Positions 14,808 to 24,490 of a DNA stretch of 64,000 bases are shown here, in pieces (the stretch's first letter is position 1; each line of letters opens with the position of its first letter). Position numbers and translations under genes: made by a program. The stretch covers positions 3,596,001 through 3,660,000 of the forward strand of contig NZ_CP107006.1 of the NCBI RefSeq assembly GCF_022867795.2. The letters run 5' to 3'. Below the pieces are notes generated by a model. It worked only from the letters and a program-made list of their open reading frames with translations, was not told the DNA's origin and ran no database searches. This stretch comes from Chitinophaga horti. Its GTDB lineage: Bacteria; Bacteroidota; Bacteroidia; Chitinophagales; Chitinophagaceae.

Positions 14808-16055
14808 CTAACGCGTGATAAACTTTCTGAGCAGATTGATCGCTGCAACCGATGCCATATCCGTATTTCGTGCCCTGTCGTACCGGAAGTGGTGTTTAAT
14901 CGTTACTACGTCTTTACTGTCGCCGGCCGCCATCCACACGGTACCCACCGGTTTTTCTTCCGTACCGCCGTCTGGTCCCAGGATACCACTTACGGCCACC
15001 ATATAGTCGGAACCAAGTGTTTTAATACCACCGGCGACCATGGCCTTTACGGTTTCTTCGCTCACCGCACCATATTGCTGCAAAATGCTTTCCGGCACAC
15101 TCAGCACGCTGGTTTTGATCTCGTTTGCGTAGCTCACCACACTGCCCTTAAAGTATGCAGAACTGCCCGCCACCGAAGTAATCATGTGCGCAATGTTTCC
15201 GCCGGTACAGCTTTCTGCAGTGCCCATGGTTTTACCAGCAGCCTTCAGCAAACGGCCGATCACCTGTTCGATCGGGATATCTTCATCCACGACGATAATA
15301 TCTTCCAATATTGATTTCAGCTCATGAAAATGCTCGGACAATAATGCCGCCGTGCTGATCTTGTCTTTGCCCATCGCGGTGAGGCGCAGTTTTAGCAGTC
15401 CGAAATTAGGCAGGTAAGCCAGTTTAATAGATGCAGGTAATGCCTCTTCAAACTTCTTAATGCGTTCTGCCACGAAGGATTCGCCCATGCCTGAGGTAAG
15501 CAGGGTTTGATGCAGCAGCGCGGGTGTATGAAATTCTTCCTTGATGATATTGAGTACATAATCCTCCATAATACCTTTCATTTCATGAGGCACGCCGGGC
15601 ATAGATACATACAGTTTATCATGCTTGCGGAACAACATGCCGGGGGCAGTACCGCGACGATTGAACAACACCTGGCAGGTATCCGGCACGCGGGCCTGAT
15701 CAACGTTGCGTTGCAGTACAGGCAATCCGCGGCTTTCGAAAAAGGCCATTACGGAGTGTAAGGTTTCTTCATGCACAATGAGGCGGCCGCCGAAGTAATC
15801 GTTAAGTACCGGTTTGGTAATATCGTCGGCCGTGGGGCCCAGTCCGCCGGTGATAAGAATGATATGTGCATCGCGGCTTTCTTCTTCGAGCGCCTGGATG
15901 ATATCTTTTTTATTATCCCCTACGGCTACACGGCGCTTTACCCATACACCGATGTTATTCAGTTGCTGGGCGATCCAGGCCGAGTTGGTGTCGATGGTCT
16001 GACCGATCAGGAGTTCATCGCCTATGGTAATGAGGCTGGCAAATATTTTTTCCAC
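14808..16055 (-). CDS. cinA: CinA-family protein (nicotinamide-nucleotide amidohydrolase)
   Basis: A 415-aa protein with the N-terminal molybdopterin-binding-like (MoCF) domain (ITIGDELLIGQTIDTNSAWIA, ITGGLGPTADDITK) and the C-terminal CinA domain that deamidates NMN in pyridine-nucleotide recycling (AESCTGGNIAHMITSVAGSS, VSYANEIKTSVL, SGILGPDGGTEEKPVGTVW). Both domains look intact. The gene is divergent from the PBP4 homologue, with 81 bp between starts and a TAnnTTTG box at 16081-16088. Confidence 0.94.
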   Translation of the reverse strand: MEKIFASLITIGDELLIGQTIDTNSAWIAQQLNNIGVWVKRRVAVGDNKKDIIQALEEESRDAHIILITGGLGPTADDITKPVLNDYFGGRLIVHEETLHSVMAFFESRGLPVLQRNVDQARVPDTCQVLFNRRGTAPGMLFRKHDKLYVSMPGVPHEMKGIMEDYVLNIIKEEFHTPALLHQTLLTSGMGESFVAERIKKFEEALPASIKLAYLPNFGLLKLRLTAMGKDKISTAALLSEHFHELKSILEDIIVVDEDIPIEQVIGRLLKAAGKTMGTAESCTGGNIAHMITSVAGSSAYFKGSVVSYANEIKTSVLSVPESILQQYGAVSEETVKAMVAGGIKTLGSDYMVAVSGILGPDGGTEEKPVGTVWMAAGDSKDVVTIKHHFRYDRARNTDMASVAAINLLRKFITR

Positions 16056-16080
16056 GCAATGGTATCTTTAAAGGTTGAGG

Positions 16081-16088
16081 CAAATTTA
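16081..16088 (-). promoter_or_regulatory. -7 element for cinA
   Basis: The minus strand reads TAAATTTG, matching TAnnTTTG, 26 bp before the cinA start. No clear -33 TTG at 19-21 bases. Confidence 0.5.
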
Positions 16089-16136
16089 CAGGCAAAAAGT
16101 TTGCCGTTGCGCACGATTCGGGGTAAATTAAGCCCT

Positions 16137-17540
16137 ATGAGAACTTACCTGATGCTGTTGGCGGGCTGCATGGCGCTACAGGCGGCCGTTGCGCAATCGC
16201 CCGAAGTGAAAGTGAAAGCGGCCCTGTCCGAACTTGTCCGCGACCCGCAAATGACGTATGCGAGTTATTCTTTCTACCTGCTCGACGGACAAACCGGGCA
16301 AAAGGTGTGGTCGGTCAACGAAAACATGGGCCTGGCGCCCGCCTCGTGCTTAAAAGTGCTGACGGCCGCCGCTGCGCTGCATACACTCGGCAGCAGCTAT
16401 CAATATAAAACACAACTCGCGTATGAAGGCAAGATTGACGCGCAGGGCACGTTGCAGGGTAACCTGGTCATTAAGGGCGCGGGCGATCCTTCGCTGGGCA
16501 GCAACCGGTACCAGGCATCTACAGAAACGGTAGTATTGCAAAGCTGGCTGGCTGCGATCAAAAAAGCAGGCATTAAGCAGATAAACGGACAAGTGATCGG
16601 CGACGACAGTATATTCGACACGCAATCGCTTCCCGATGGCTGGATATGGCAGGATATGGGCAACTATTATGGCGCGGGCCCTTCGGGCTTAAGTTGGCGC
16701 GAAAACCAGTTCAGTATCCGTTTTAAACCGGGTAACAGTCTCGGCGCACCGGCGACATTAGCCTCCACCACGCCTGCCATGCCTAATCTTACGCTGATCA
16801 ATGAACTGCGCACGGGAGCCAAAGGCAGCGGCGACCAGGCCTATGCGTACATAGCACCTTATACGGAGAGCGGCTATATTCGCGGTACCGCCGGCATTGA
16901 TGAACAATACTTTTCCATCTCCGCCGCCGTACCCGACCCGGCGTATGACTGCGCTTACCGGCTGCAGCAAGCCCTGGAAGCGGATCAGATCAAAGTAACA
17001 AAAGGTATTACGACCACGCGCCGCCAGGCTTCCACGCCGCAGAAGCTGCAGCAAATTACGGCGACGCTTTCGCCCACACTCGATAAACTGGTGTACTGGT
17101 TCCTGCGTAAAAGCGTAAACTTATATGGTGAACATTTCGTGAAAACCCTGGCCCTGGAAGCAAAAGAGCAGGTATCGACCCCGGCGGGCGTAAAGGTGTT
17201 AAAAGCGTATTGTGCGAAACTGGGGATTGCAGAAGGGGCAGTCAACATCATCGACGGCAGCGGTTTATCGCCCGCCAATCGTATTACCACGGCGGCTTTG
17301 GCTACGGTTTTATACAATGCGCAAAAGCAACCCTGGTTCAATGCCTACTATGATGCGCTGCCCGAAGCCAATGGTATCAAAATGAAGGATGGCTATATCA
17401 GTAATGTGCGTTCGTATGCGGGCTACATAAAACCGAAACAGGGCCCTCCCCTCGTATTCGCGTTCATAGTGAACAACTTCAACGGTGGCGCGGGCCCTAT
17501 GCGGCAAAAAATGTGGAAGGTGTTGGATTCGCTTAAGTAA
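16137..17540 (+). CDS. dacB: D-Ala-D-Ala carboxypeptidase/endopeptidase, PBP4 (DacB) type
   Basis: Periplasmic low-molecular-mass penicillin-binding protein that trims or cleaves peptidoglycan cross-links. The signal peptide MRTYLMLLAGCMALQAAVA precedes QSPEVK. Active-site motifs: SxxK as SCLK (in APASCLKVLTAAAAL), SxN as SVN (RKSVNLYGEHF), and a third motif KDG (MKDGYISNVRS) where the family normally has KTG. A longer in-frame opening at 15771 lies antisense in cinA and is rejected in favour of the ATG at 16137, giving 467 aa. Its end overlaps the convergent thioesterase gene by 8 bp. Confidence 0.93.
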   Translation: MRTYLMLLAGCMALQAAVAQSPEVKVKAALSELVRDPQMTYASYSFYLLDGQTGQKVWSVNENMGLAPASCLKVLTAAAALHTLGSSYQYKTQLAYEGKIDAQGTLQGNLVIKGAGDPSLGSNRYQASTETVVLQSWLAAIKKAGIKQINGQVIGDDSIFDTQSLPDGWIWQDMGNYYGAGPSGLSWRENQFSIRFKPGNSLGAPATLASTTPAMPNLTLINELRTGAKGSGDQAYAYIAPYTESGYIRGTAGIDEQYFSISAAVPDPAYDCAYRLQQALEADQIKVTKGITTTRRQASTPQKLQQITATLSPTLDKLVYWFLRKSVNLYGEHFVKTLALEAKEQVSTPAGVKVLKAYCAKLGIAEGAVNIIDGSGLSPANRITTAALATVLYNAQKQPWFNAYYDALPEANGIKMKDGYISNVRSYAGYIKPKQGPPLVFAFIVNNFNGGAGPMRQKMWKVLDSLK

Positions 17541-17943
17541 AGTAAGGCGTCAATTTTTCTTTCAACGGTTCCGGCAGCGGCGTTTTTTGTCGCGTGGCGG
17601 CATCCAGGAACACGAGTGTGGTAACGCCCACGTTCAGCAACTCCCCTTTTTCGTTGAACAGTTCCGTATGAAACTGGATCTTATGCGCAGGCGGTAATTC
17701 GCGCAGCGTGGTCTTAACCGTTATCAGATCGTCGTACAGCGCGGGCCGCAGGTATTTGATATTGAGTTCGGCCACCGGCATAATGATGCCCCGCTCTTCC
17801 AGTTCACGATAGGTAAAGCCTAACTGGCGGATCGCCTCGGCCCTGCCCACTTCAAAATACAAAGCGTAATTGCCATAATAGAGATAGCCCATCTGGTCGG
17901 TTTCCCCATATCTCACCCTGATTTGCGTCGTTGCTGTAAACAT
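17533..17943 (-). CDS. Acyl-CoA thioesterase, hotdog fold (YbgC/FadM-like)
   Basis: A 136-aa single hotdog-domain thioesterase. The N-terminal VRYGETDQMGYLYYGNYALYFE carries the family aspartate (active-site D in ETDQMG) and the following helix EVGRAEAIRQLG. It hydrolyses acyl-CoA thioesters in the cytoplasm; chain-length preference cannot be read. It is downstream of doxX with a 23-bp gap and may share its transcript. Confidence 0.9.
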   Translation of the reverse strand: MFTATTQIRVRYGETDQMGYLYYGNYALYFEVGRAEAIRQLGFTYRELEERGIIMPVAELNIKYLRPALYDDLITVKTTLRELPPAHKIQFHTELFNEKGELLNVGVTTLVFLDAATRQKTPLPEPLKEKLTPYFT

Positions 17944-17966
17944 ATCCTGTCTCTTTAAAAATGATT

Positions 17967-18380
17967 TTATTTACCAATCATGCCGTCGATAGATACGCGG
18001 CCCGGACCACAAAACATCAGCACCAGGTAACCAACCAGGTAAAACACCGGAAGCTCCAGTTTGCCGGAACCATCATGCAAATGGATCCTGAACACGATCA
18101 CCGCCGTTAAGATCAGTAATGGTACCAGCGCCAGCCTGGTGAACAGTCCGAGTATGAGAAACACAGAACAAAATACTTCTGCAAATACAGCCATACCCAG
18201 GGAAGCCGACTTGCCAACACCCAACGGATCATTGAACTTTTGTGCCAGGTGCGCAAAATTCATCATCAGCTTAGGCCAGCCATGGTTCAATATCATGAAA
18301 ATACCGAGGGCCAGGCGTAAACCCAGCATAGAAAAGTGTACCGCATTGTCGGAAAATGAGGTGGAAAAAAGTTTTTTCAT
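17967..18380 (-). CDS. DoxX-family membrane protein
   Basis: A 137-aa protein with four predicted membrane helices and the DoxX pattern (RLALGIFMILNHGWPKL, FAEVFCSVFLILGLFTRLALVPL, CGPGRVSIDG). DoxX proteins are linked to membrane redox or detoxification roles, without firm biochemistry for this subtype. The ATG at 18380 (MKKLFSTSFSD) is preferred; a longer frame from 18464 has an unconserved N terminus. Confidence 0.87.
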   Translation of the reverse strand: MKKLFSTSFSDNAVHFSMLGLRLALGIFMILNHGWPKLMMNFAHLAQKFNDPLGVGKSASLGMAVFAEVFCSVFLILGLFTRLALVPLLILTAVIVFRIHLHDGSGKLELPVFYLVGYLVLMFCGPGRVSIDGMIGK

Positions 18381-18507
18381 AGAACGGTTTGTGGTTTGAT
18401 TCTTGCTAATAACCGCTGCAAGATAGGAAAATGAATGTTTTTGCTGCAAAAGCGAGTTATCCACATTCCTGTAGATAACCTGCAGGACTTACCAAAAATG
18501 TAAATTT

Positions 18508-18515
18508 TATATTTG
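18508..18515 (+). promoter_or_regulatory. Possible -7 element upstream of the TPR operon
   Basis: TATATTTG matches the consensus about 150 bp before the TPR gene start, which would leave a long leader. No clear -33 box. The remaining sequence of 18381-18666 shows no further recognised feature. Confidence 0.35.
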
Positions 18516-18666
18516 TTTTGTTTGAAAACCCCCAAATTTGCACACTCTTGATAATGTGGGAGAACAAGATTAACGGGATATTCCGGTAGTGCCGATGGCC
18601 AGTCCGAAATATTTTCGTTAACAGATCGTTTTAATTCGAGTATTATAAGGTATTAACAAATAAAGC

Positions 18667-21600
18667 ATGAAGCAATTCATAAACAGGCTCTTATTACCAG
18701 GACAGTTTAGCGTACTATTGATCACGTTTGCCGGCAGCAGTCTTTTGACTTCCACTGTCGCAAGCGCGCAGCAGACCAAGATATACACAGACGAAGAAAA
18801 GGTGTTCAAACACGCGCAGCAGCTGTTCCGCGAAGAGAAGTACGCCGTATCGATGCAGCTTTTTAAACAGACGATCGACCATATCGATTACTGGCACGAA
18901 ACCAACCGCACGCTCGTCAACACCGACGCGCACTACTATTTCACCATCTGTGCGCTGCGTTTAGGTCAGGCCGACGGTGAAAAATATGCCTTACGTTTCC
19001 TGCAGATGTTTAATAACGGCCCGCGCGAGCAACTCGTAAGTTTTGAACTGGCCCGCTATTACTTCCACAAAAATAAACTGAAAGAAGCCATCCCTTATTA
19101 CGAAACAGCCGGCATCGACAATCTGACCAACGAACAAGTGGCCGACGCTAAGTTTGAATTGGCCTATTGCTATTTCAACGTAAAGGACTTCAAAAAAGCA
19201 TTGCCGCTGTTCGCCTCCATCAAGGACGTACAAAACAAATACTACCTGCCCGCTAACTACTATTACGGCTTTATCGCTTATTATAACAAGCAGTATGACC
19301 AGGCGCTCAACAGCTTCAAAAAGGTAGTGAACGAACCGAAGTACAGTGCCGTAGTGCCTTACTACATCGCGGAGATCTACTACTTCCAGAACAAAAAACA
19401 GGAACTGATCGCCTTCGTGGAACCGCTTATCAAAAAAGGCGGCATGTATTACGAAGCCGAACTGAAACAACTGGTGGGTCAGGCTTACTTCGAAAAACAG
19501 GAGTATACGAAAGCGCTTCCTTACCTGGAAGAATTTCAGCAAAACTCGGATGAGATCAGGAAGGAAGATGTATACCAGCTGTCTTACAGCTACTACCAGA
19601 CAGGCAACCTGGAAAAAGCCATTACCGGCTTTAAACAACTGAGCAGCGAAAAGGACTCCCTCGGACAGAACTCGATGTACCTGCTGGGCGACTGTTACCT
19701 GCGTACCGGTCAAAAACAGAATGCCCGTAACGCCTTCGCTTTTTGCGCCCGCAACAGCTCTAACGCCACACAGCAGGAGATCTCGCGCTTTAACTATGGT
19801 AAACTGTCTTACGAACTCGGTTACCAGGATGTAGCCATCACGGAACTGACCAACTTCGTAAAAACTTACCCGCAATCCAAATACAACAAAGAATCCCGCG
19901 AAATACTGGTAAGCCTGTTCGCCAACACGAACAACTACCAGGACGCACTGTCCATCATCGAAAGCCTGCCCGAAAAGAACGCCATGGTGCTGAAAGCCTA
20001 CCAGCGCGTAGCTTACGGTCGCGCCACGCAACTGGTGAACGACCAGCAACTGGCGGAAGCAGAACGTTTGCTGAACATCGCGATCGCCAATCCGTACGAC
20101 CAGCAGATCACCCAGCTGGCTAATTTCTGGAAGGCGGAAATCGCCCTGCGCCAGAACAATTCCGATAAAGCGATTGCTGGTTTACGCGGCTACCTGGCCA
20201 CCAACCCTCCCCCGGCTTCCGGTGAGGCGAATGCACAAACGGCCAGTTATAACCTCGGTTACAGCCTGCTGAAAAAAGAAAGCTATTCCGAAGCACTGCC
20301 TTATTTCGAAGCTGCACAGCGTAGTGGTGGACCAAACGCACAACGTATCGCCAACGATGCGGCCCTGCGTTCTGCTGATTGTTACTACATGCTGAAAGAC
20401 TTTGCGAAAGCGAACAGCCTGTACGACCGTGTAATTGCCAATAGCGAACCGGGGGCAGACTATGCGATGTACCAGAAAAGTATCATTCTCGGCATCCAGA
20501 ACAAAAGCAATGAGAAGATCGCCATGCTGAAACAGCTGGCCAATAAATACCCGTCCTCCGGCTTTAATAATGAAGGCGAGCTGGAAATTGCCAACACGTA
20601 CCTTTCAGAAGAACGCTTCAACGATGCGATCCCTTACCTGAAGAATGTGTTGCAGAAACAGCCGAATGGTCCTAACGCCCCTAAAGCCCTCCTGAAACTG
20701 GGCCTGGCGTATTACAACATGGACAATGACAATACGGCCATGACTTATTATAAAGAAGTGGTGCAGAAATATCCTAACTCCGCCGAAAGCGCCGAGGCCC
20801 TGGAAAGCCTGCAGGCAATTTATGTAGGTCAGGGTAAAACCGACGATTACGTGGCCTTCATGAAAGCGAACGGCAAAACGGTATCTGTTACGGCGGAAGA
20901 CTCCATCAGCTTTGCTGCTGCGGAAACCCGCTTCAGTAAAGGCGATTGCGTTGGTGCGGCTCCGGCGTTGACCTCCTACCTGCAAAAGTTCCCGAACGGG
21001 CAGTTCGTATTACAGGCTAACTTCTACAAAGCAGAATGCCTGTACAACAATAAAGACTATACGAACGCACTGCCGGGTTACGAATATGTACTCACCAAAG
21101 GCGCCAGTCCGTTTGCGGAAAGAGCGGCCCAGCAGGCAGCGTACATTCACTACTACCAGGTGAAGAACTATGCCAAAGCCCGCGAGTACTATACCCAACT
21201 GCAATCACTGTCTACCAATAAAGAAAACACCCTCGCCGCCAACCGCGGACTGCTGCGCAGCAACTACCAGCTGAAAAACTGGACAGAAGTAACGACGTAC
21301 GCAGAAAACCTGCTGAGCGGTACCAATATCAGCACCGACGACCAGATCATCGGTCACTTCTACCTCGGTAAAGCCCACCAGGAAAATGGCAAGTACGATG
21401 ATGCGATCAGCGAGTACAAAACCGTTAGCGGCCTTACCAAATCGGAGATCGGTGCGGAAGCACGTTACAGCATTGCCCACAGCTACCTGCTGAAAAACGA
21501 CCTGGCAGCGGCTGAAAAAGCGGGCTTCGACCTCATCAAAAATGCACCCGGTTACGAATACTGGACGGCTAAAACTTACATCCTGTTAGGCGACGTGTAC

Positions 21601-21744
21601 TGGAAACAGAAAGACTACTTCAATGCGAAAGCCACCTTCCAGAGCATCGCCGAAAACTGTCCGATCGACGAGTTGAAGAACGAAGCGAAGGACAAGCTGA
21701 ACAAAGTAGAAGCAGAAGAAAAAGCAGGATCAAAAATCAAATAA
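18667..21744 (+). CDS. Large exported tetratricopeptide-repeat protein, 1025 aa
   Basis: A signal peptide (about residues 1-34, ending ...TVASA before QQTKIY) is followed by TPR-like helical repeats over nearly the whole length (for example FKHAQQLFREEKYAVSMQLF, DAKFELAYCYFNVKDFKKAL, AEARYSIAHSYLLKNDLAAA). Such scaffolds act in periplasmic or outer-membrane protein assemblies. It is the first gene of an apparent operon: a beta-barrel protein starts 57 bp after it and an HU-CCDC81/SPOR protein follows. Specific function unknown; the context suggests a role in envelope organisation. Confidence 0.88.
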   Translation: MKQFINRLLLPGQFSVLLITFAGSSLLTSTVASAQQTKIYTDEEKVFKHAQQLFREEKYAVSMQLFKQTIDHIDYWHETNRTLVNTDAHYYFTICALRLGQADGEKYALRFLQMFNNGPREQLVSFELARYYFHKNKLKEAIPYYETAGIDNLTNEQVADAKFELAYCYFNVKDFKKALPLFASIKDVQNKYYLPANYYYGFIAYYNKQYDQALNSFKKVVNEPKYSAVVPYYIAEIYYFQNKKQELIAFVEPLIKKGGMYYEAELKQLVGQAYFEKQEYTKALPYLEEFQQNSDEIRKEDVYQLSYSYYQTGNLEKAITGFKQLSSEKDSLGQNSMYLLGDCYLRTGQKQNARNAFAFCARNSSNATQQEISRFNYGKLSYELGYQDVAITELTNFVKTYPQSKYNKESREILVSLFANTNNYQDALSIIESLPEKNAMVLKAYQRVAYGRATQLVNDQQLAEAERLLNIAIANPYDQQITQLANFWKAEIALRQNNSDKAIAGLRGYLATNPPPASGEANAQTASYNLGYSLLKKESYSEALPYFEAAQRSGGPNAQRIANDAALRSADCYYMLKDFAKANSLYDRVIANSEPGADYAMYQKSIILGIQNKSNEKIAMLKQLANKYPSSGFNNEGELEIANTYLSEERFNDAIPYLKNVLQKQPNGPNAPKALLKLGLAYYNMDNDNTAMTYYKEVVQKYPNSAESAEALESLQAIYVGQGKTDDYVAFMKANGKTVSVTAEDSISFAAAETRFSKGDCVGAAPALTSYLQKFPNGQFVLQANFYKAECLYNNKDYTNALPGYEYVLTKGASPFAERAAQQAAYIHYYQVKNYAKAREYYTQLQSLSTNKENTLAANRGLLRSNYQLKNWTEVTTYAENLLSGTNISTDDQIIGHFYLGKAHQENGKYDDAISEYKTVSGLTKSEIGAEARYSIAHSYLLKNDLAAAEKAGFDLIKNAPGYEYWTAKTYILLGDVYWKQKDYFNAKATFQSIAENCPIDELKNEAKDKLNKVEAEEKAGSKIK

Positions 21745-21801
21745 GCCATGTAATGCCCCGCGCAGGCGGACATTATCTGTAACATAAATTATTCGAACAG
21801 C

Positions 21802-23433
21802 ATGCAGTTATTACGCAACATATTACTCGTTTCGGGCGCAGCCCTGGCAGGTCTGCAACAGGCACAGGCGCAGGACACCCTGAAACAGGAAACGATCAAC
21901 ATCATCTCCGTTTACCAGCCTAAACTGCGCGAAGCAGCCAAGCTGAACCTGAACGCATCTTTGCCTACGGCAGATACAAGCCGTCCACGGTTGAACTACC
22001 AGGTGCCGGCACTCAACCTGTACTTCATGTACCAGCCCGTTCCGCTGAAACCGCTGGCACTGGGCAAAGATTCGCTGAAAGCGCTTCAAAACAATTATGT
22101 GAAGTTCGGTTATGGTAACCTCAGCACACCACTGGTGGAAGCAGGTTTCGGCAGCGGTCGTAACGATAAATGGAACTTTGGCCTGTTTGGCAGTTATACC
22201 GGCTCTAAGGGCGAGATCAAAAACCAGGACTATACCGCGGTAAACGTACTGGCCAGCGGCACCTACTACTCTCCCCTCTTCGAGATCAACGGTAGCCTCA
22301 AATACAGCCTGAACCAGGTACATTACTATGGTTACGACCACTCTGTGTTCGACTTCAAAAAGAGCGATATCAAACAATCGTTTAATGAAGTAGTAGCCCA
22401 GCTGGGATTGAAGAACAGGCCGCAGGACGACTGGGGCTGGCAGTTTCAGCCGGATGCGAAGTTTATCGTATTTGGAGATTCTTTCGAACGTATGGAGAAC
22501 ACCTTCATCCTGAAAGCGCCTATCCGCAAACAGCTGTTCGAAGATCTCTACCTGAAAGCAGAAGGTGTATTAGACCTGTCGACCTTTAAAGAAGACAACA
22601 ATGCAGCCATCAACAATAACGTAATGGCCATTCACCCCGCGCTGGAACTGATTAAGCCAGGCTTCATGCTGCACGCGGGTTTGAATCCTACCTGGACTAA
22701 AAAAAATAAGTTCTACCTGCTGCCCGATATCGTGAACGAATCGCACCTGATCCGTAAGAAACTGATCCTGAGCAGTGGCTGGATCTCTTATATCGACAAG
22801 AACAACTACCGCAACCTGGCTAACAAGAACCCCTTCATCAGCGGGTTTGCCGATAGCATTATGAATACGCGGATTGAAGAAAAATACACGGGTATTAAAG
22901 GTACCCTCGGCAGTCACTTTACGTACAACACCAAATTTGCCGGCGTTACCTACCATAACCTGCCCCTGTTCGTAAACGACAGTATTGACGGTAAAACCTT
23001 CGATACCCGTAACGAGGAAGAGCTGCGTGCCTTCCAGTTCCATGCAGAAGTAGGTTACATCCAGGAAGAGAAGTTCCAGATTCGCCTGAGCGGTGACTGG
23101 TGGAGCTTTAACAAGCAGGAAACCGAGCTGAAAGCATGGGGTATGGTGCCGTTCCAGTATAACCTGTACGGACAGTACACCTTCTTCAAAAAACTGCACT
23201 TAAACGCTGACCTGTTTGCCCTGGGCCGCAGTTATTACCTGGACCCGAAAACGATGGCTTTCGGCCGTACGAAGGCGGCGATGGACCTGAACGTAGGTGC
23301 TACCTTCAATATTGGTAAGAATTTCAACCTGTGGGCTAACGCGAATAACCTGCTGAACAGCAAGTACCAGCGTTGGAACAACTATGCCTCTTACGGGTTG
23401 AACGTGCTGGGCGGTGTGATGATCAAATTTTAA
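21802..23433 (+). CDS. Outer-membrane beta-barrel protein (TonB-receptor-like barrel without plug)
   Basis: A 543-aa protein with signal peptide (MQLLRNILLVSGAALAGLQQAQA before QDT) and alternating aromatic/polar strands ending in a C-terminal phenylalanine (GGVMIKF), the mark of an outer-membrane barrel. The segment NIGKNFNLWANANNLLNSKYQRW resembles the last strands of TonB-dependent receptors, but no plug domain or TonB box is apparent. It is in the middle of the TPR/barrel/HU-SPOR operon, so it may be the outer-membrane anchor of that group rather than a nutrient receptor. Confidence 0.82.
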   Translation: MQLLRNILLVSGAALAGLQQAQAQDTLKQETINIISVYQPKLREAAKLNLNASLPTADTSRPRLNYQVPALNLYFMYQPVPLKPLALGKDSLKALQNNYVKFGYGNLSTPLVEAGFGSGRNDKWNFGLFGSYTGSKGEIKNQDYTAVNVLASGTYYSPLFEINGSLKYSLNQVHYYGYDHSVFDFKKSDIKQSFNEVVAQLGLKNRPQDDWGWQFQPDAKFIVFGDSFERMENTFILKAPIRKQLFEDLYLKAEGVLDLSTFKEDNNAAINNNVMAIHPALELIKPGFMLHAGLNPTWTKKNKFYLLPDIVNESHLIRKKLILSSGWISYIDKNNYRNLANKNPFISGFADSIMNTRIEEKYTGIKGTLGSHFTYNTKFAGVTYHNLPLFVNDSIDGKTFDTRNEEELRAFQFHAEVGYIQEEKFQIRLSGDWWSFNKQETELKAWGMVPFQYNLYGQYTFFKKLHLNADLFALGRSYYLDPKTMAFGRTKAAMDLNVGATFNIGKNFNLWANANNLLNSKYQRWNNYASYGLNVLGGVMIKF

Positions 23434-23465
23434 ATCGTAAACTTGCACCCAAATTAAGCCGGCGG

Positions 23466-24428
23466 ATGCTACAACATTTTATCACAGAAGTCCTTTTTAA
23501 AGAGCAAACCTGCTGCGTACCTGGCGTGGGTACGTTTACCATACAGCACATCCCTGCGCATTTTAACGTAGTGGAGCAGCAACTGGTACCTCCCAGGCAG
23601 CAGATCCTGTTCGAAGAAAAGTGGGACGACGACAGCGCCTGCGCCCAATGGGTTTCTCATAAAGAAAACCTGGTGGAGAGCGTGGCCCGGCTTAAAATGG
23701 ATAAGTACGTGCTGCAGTTCAAAGATGACCTGGCCGCTGGTCAGCCCATCGCGATCCCGAGCGTAGGTACCCTCCACAAAGACCCGTTCGGACAGCTGGT
23801 ATTTACGCCGCAGGAGCTGCCGGACACCTGGGAGCCCCTCGTACTGCAACCCGTACTGCGCCACGATTCGGCACCCAAAGTAACCGTAGGCAACACCGAA
23901 ATGGTGAACCAGCAGGTAGTAAATCATATGTCTGCCGTATCCGACGAAGGCAGTGGTTTTAAATGGTGGTGGGTAGTATTTCCCTTGCTGCTCGTAGGTT
24001 TGGGCGGCCTGGGCTGGTACTTATGGCAACAGCAGTCGCAACCAGGCGATAGTACAGCCATCACGCCCGAAACAACCGTACGTTTTGCCCCCGCAGCCAT
24101 CGCCGATTCCAGTACCGATGGCGTACAACTGCCTTCCGACACGAGTGAGCTGCCGCTGCCCGAGGAAACGGTCATGCAGCCGGTCGCTAACGGTGATTCG
24201 GTGCAATACTACGCGGTGTACATTATTGCGAACGCGGCTAAGGCAGACAAGAACTTTAAACAACAAACCACCTGGCAGCAAGGCCGCGCGGTGATGTATA
24301 CCAAAGATGATTCGCTTACTTTCCGTATAGCCATCCCTGTAAGGGCGCTGCCGAAGGACACGGCGGCGGTGAAAGACTCGATGCGTAATGCACTGGGCAT
24401 GGTGATCCGCTGTATGGATACTAAATAA
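23466..24428 (+). CDS. HU-CCDC81 domain protein with membrane span and SPOR-like tail
   Basis: A 320-aa protein. The N-terminal part (1-130) matches the bacterial HU-CCDC81 pattern: MLQHFITEVLFKEQTCCVPGVGTF resembles HU-type helices, then KYVLQFKDDLAAGQPIAIPSVGTLHKD. A membrane segment follows at about 160-182 (WWVVFPLLLVGLGGLGWYLW). The C-terminal extracytoplasmic part ends in a SPOR-like fold (YYAVYIIANAAKADKNF...). Family context suggests a link between nucleoid or cytoplasmic face and septal peptidoglycan, an inference. The ATG at 23466 is chosen because the upstream frame overlaps the barrel gene. Confidence 0.82.
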   Translation: MLQHFITEVLFKEQTCCVPGVGTFTIQHIPAHFNVVEQQLVPPRQQILFEEKWDDDSACAQWVSHKENLVESVARLKMDKYVLQFKDDLAAGQPIAIPSVGTLHKDPFGQLVFTPQELPDTWEPLVLQPVLRHDSAPKVTVGNTEMVNQQVVNHMSAVSDEGSGFKWWWVVFPLLLVGLGGLGWYLWQQQSQPGDSTAITPETTVRFAPAAIADSSTDGVQLPSDTSELPLPEETVMQPVANGDSVQYYAVYIIANAAKADKNFKQQTTWQQGRAVMYTKDDSLTFRIAIPVRALPKDTAAVKDSMRNALGMVIRCMDTK

Positions 24429-24490
24429 TTTGAGTGAAGGTTATGAGATCGCCTGAGCGATGACTGGCTTTCGACACCCGAAATAAAAGG

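Noticed and set aside
15771-16136. 122-codon N-terminal extension of the PBP4 homologue
   Set aside because: It lies antisense in cinA, and the ATG at 16137 gives a standard signal peptide.
18991-20049. 352-codon minus-strand frame
   Set aside because: Antisense to the large TPR gene and without any recognisable pattern.
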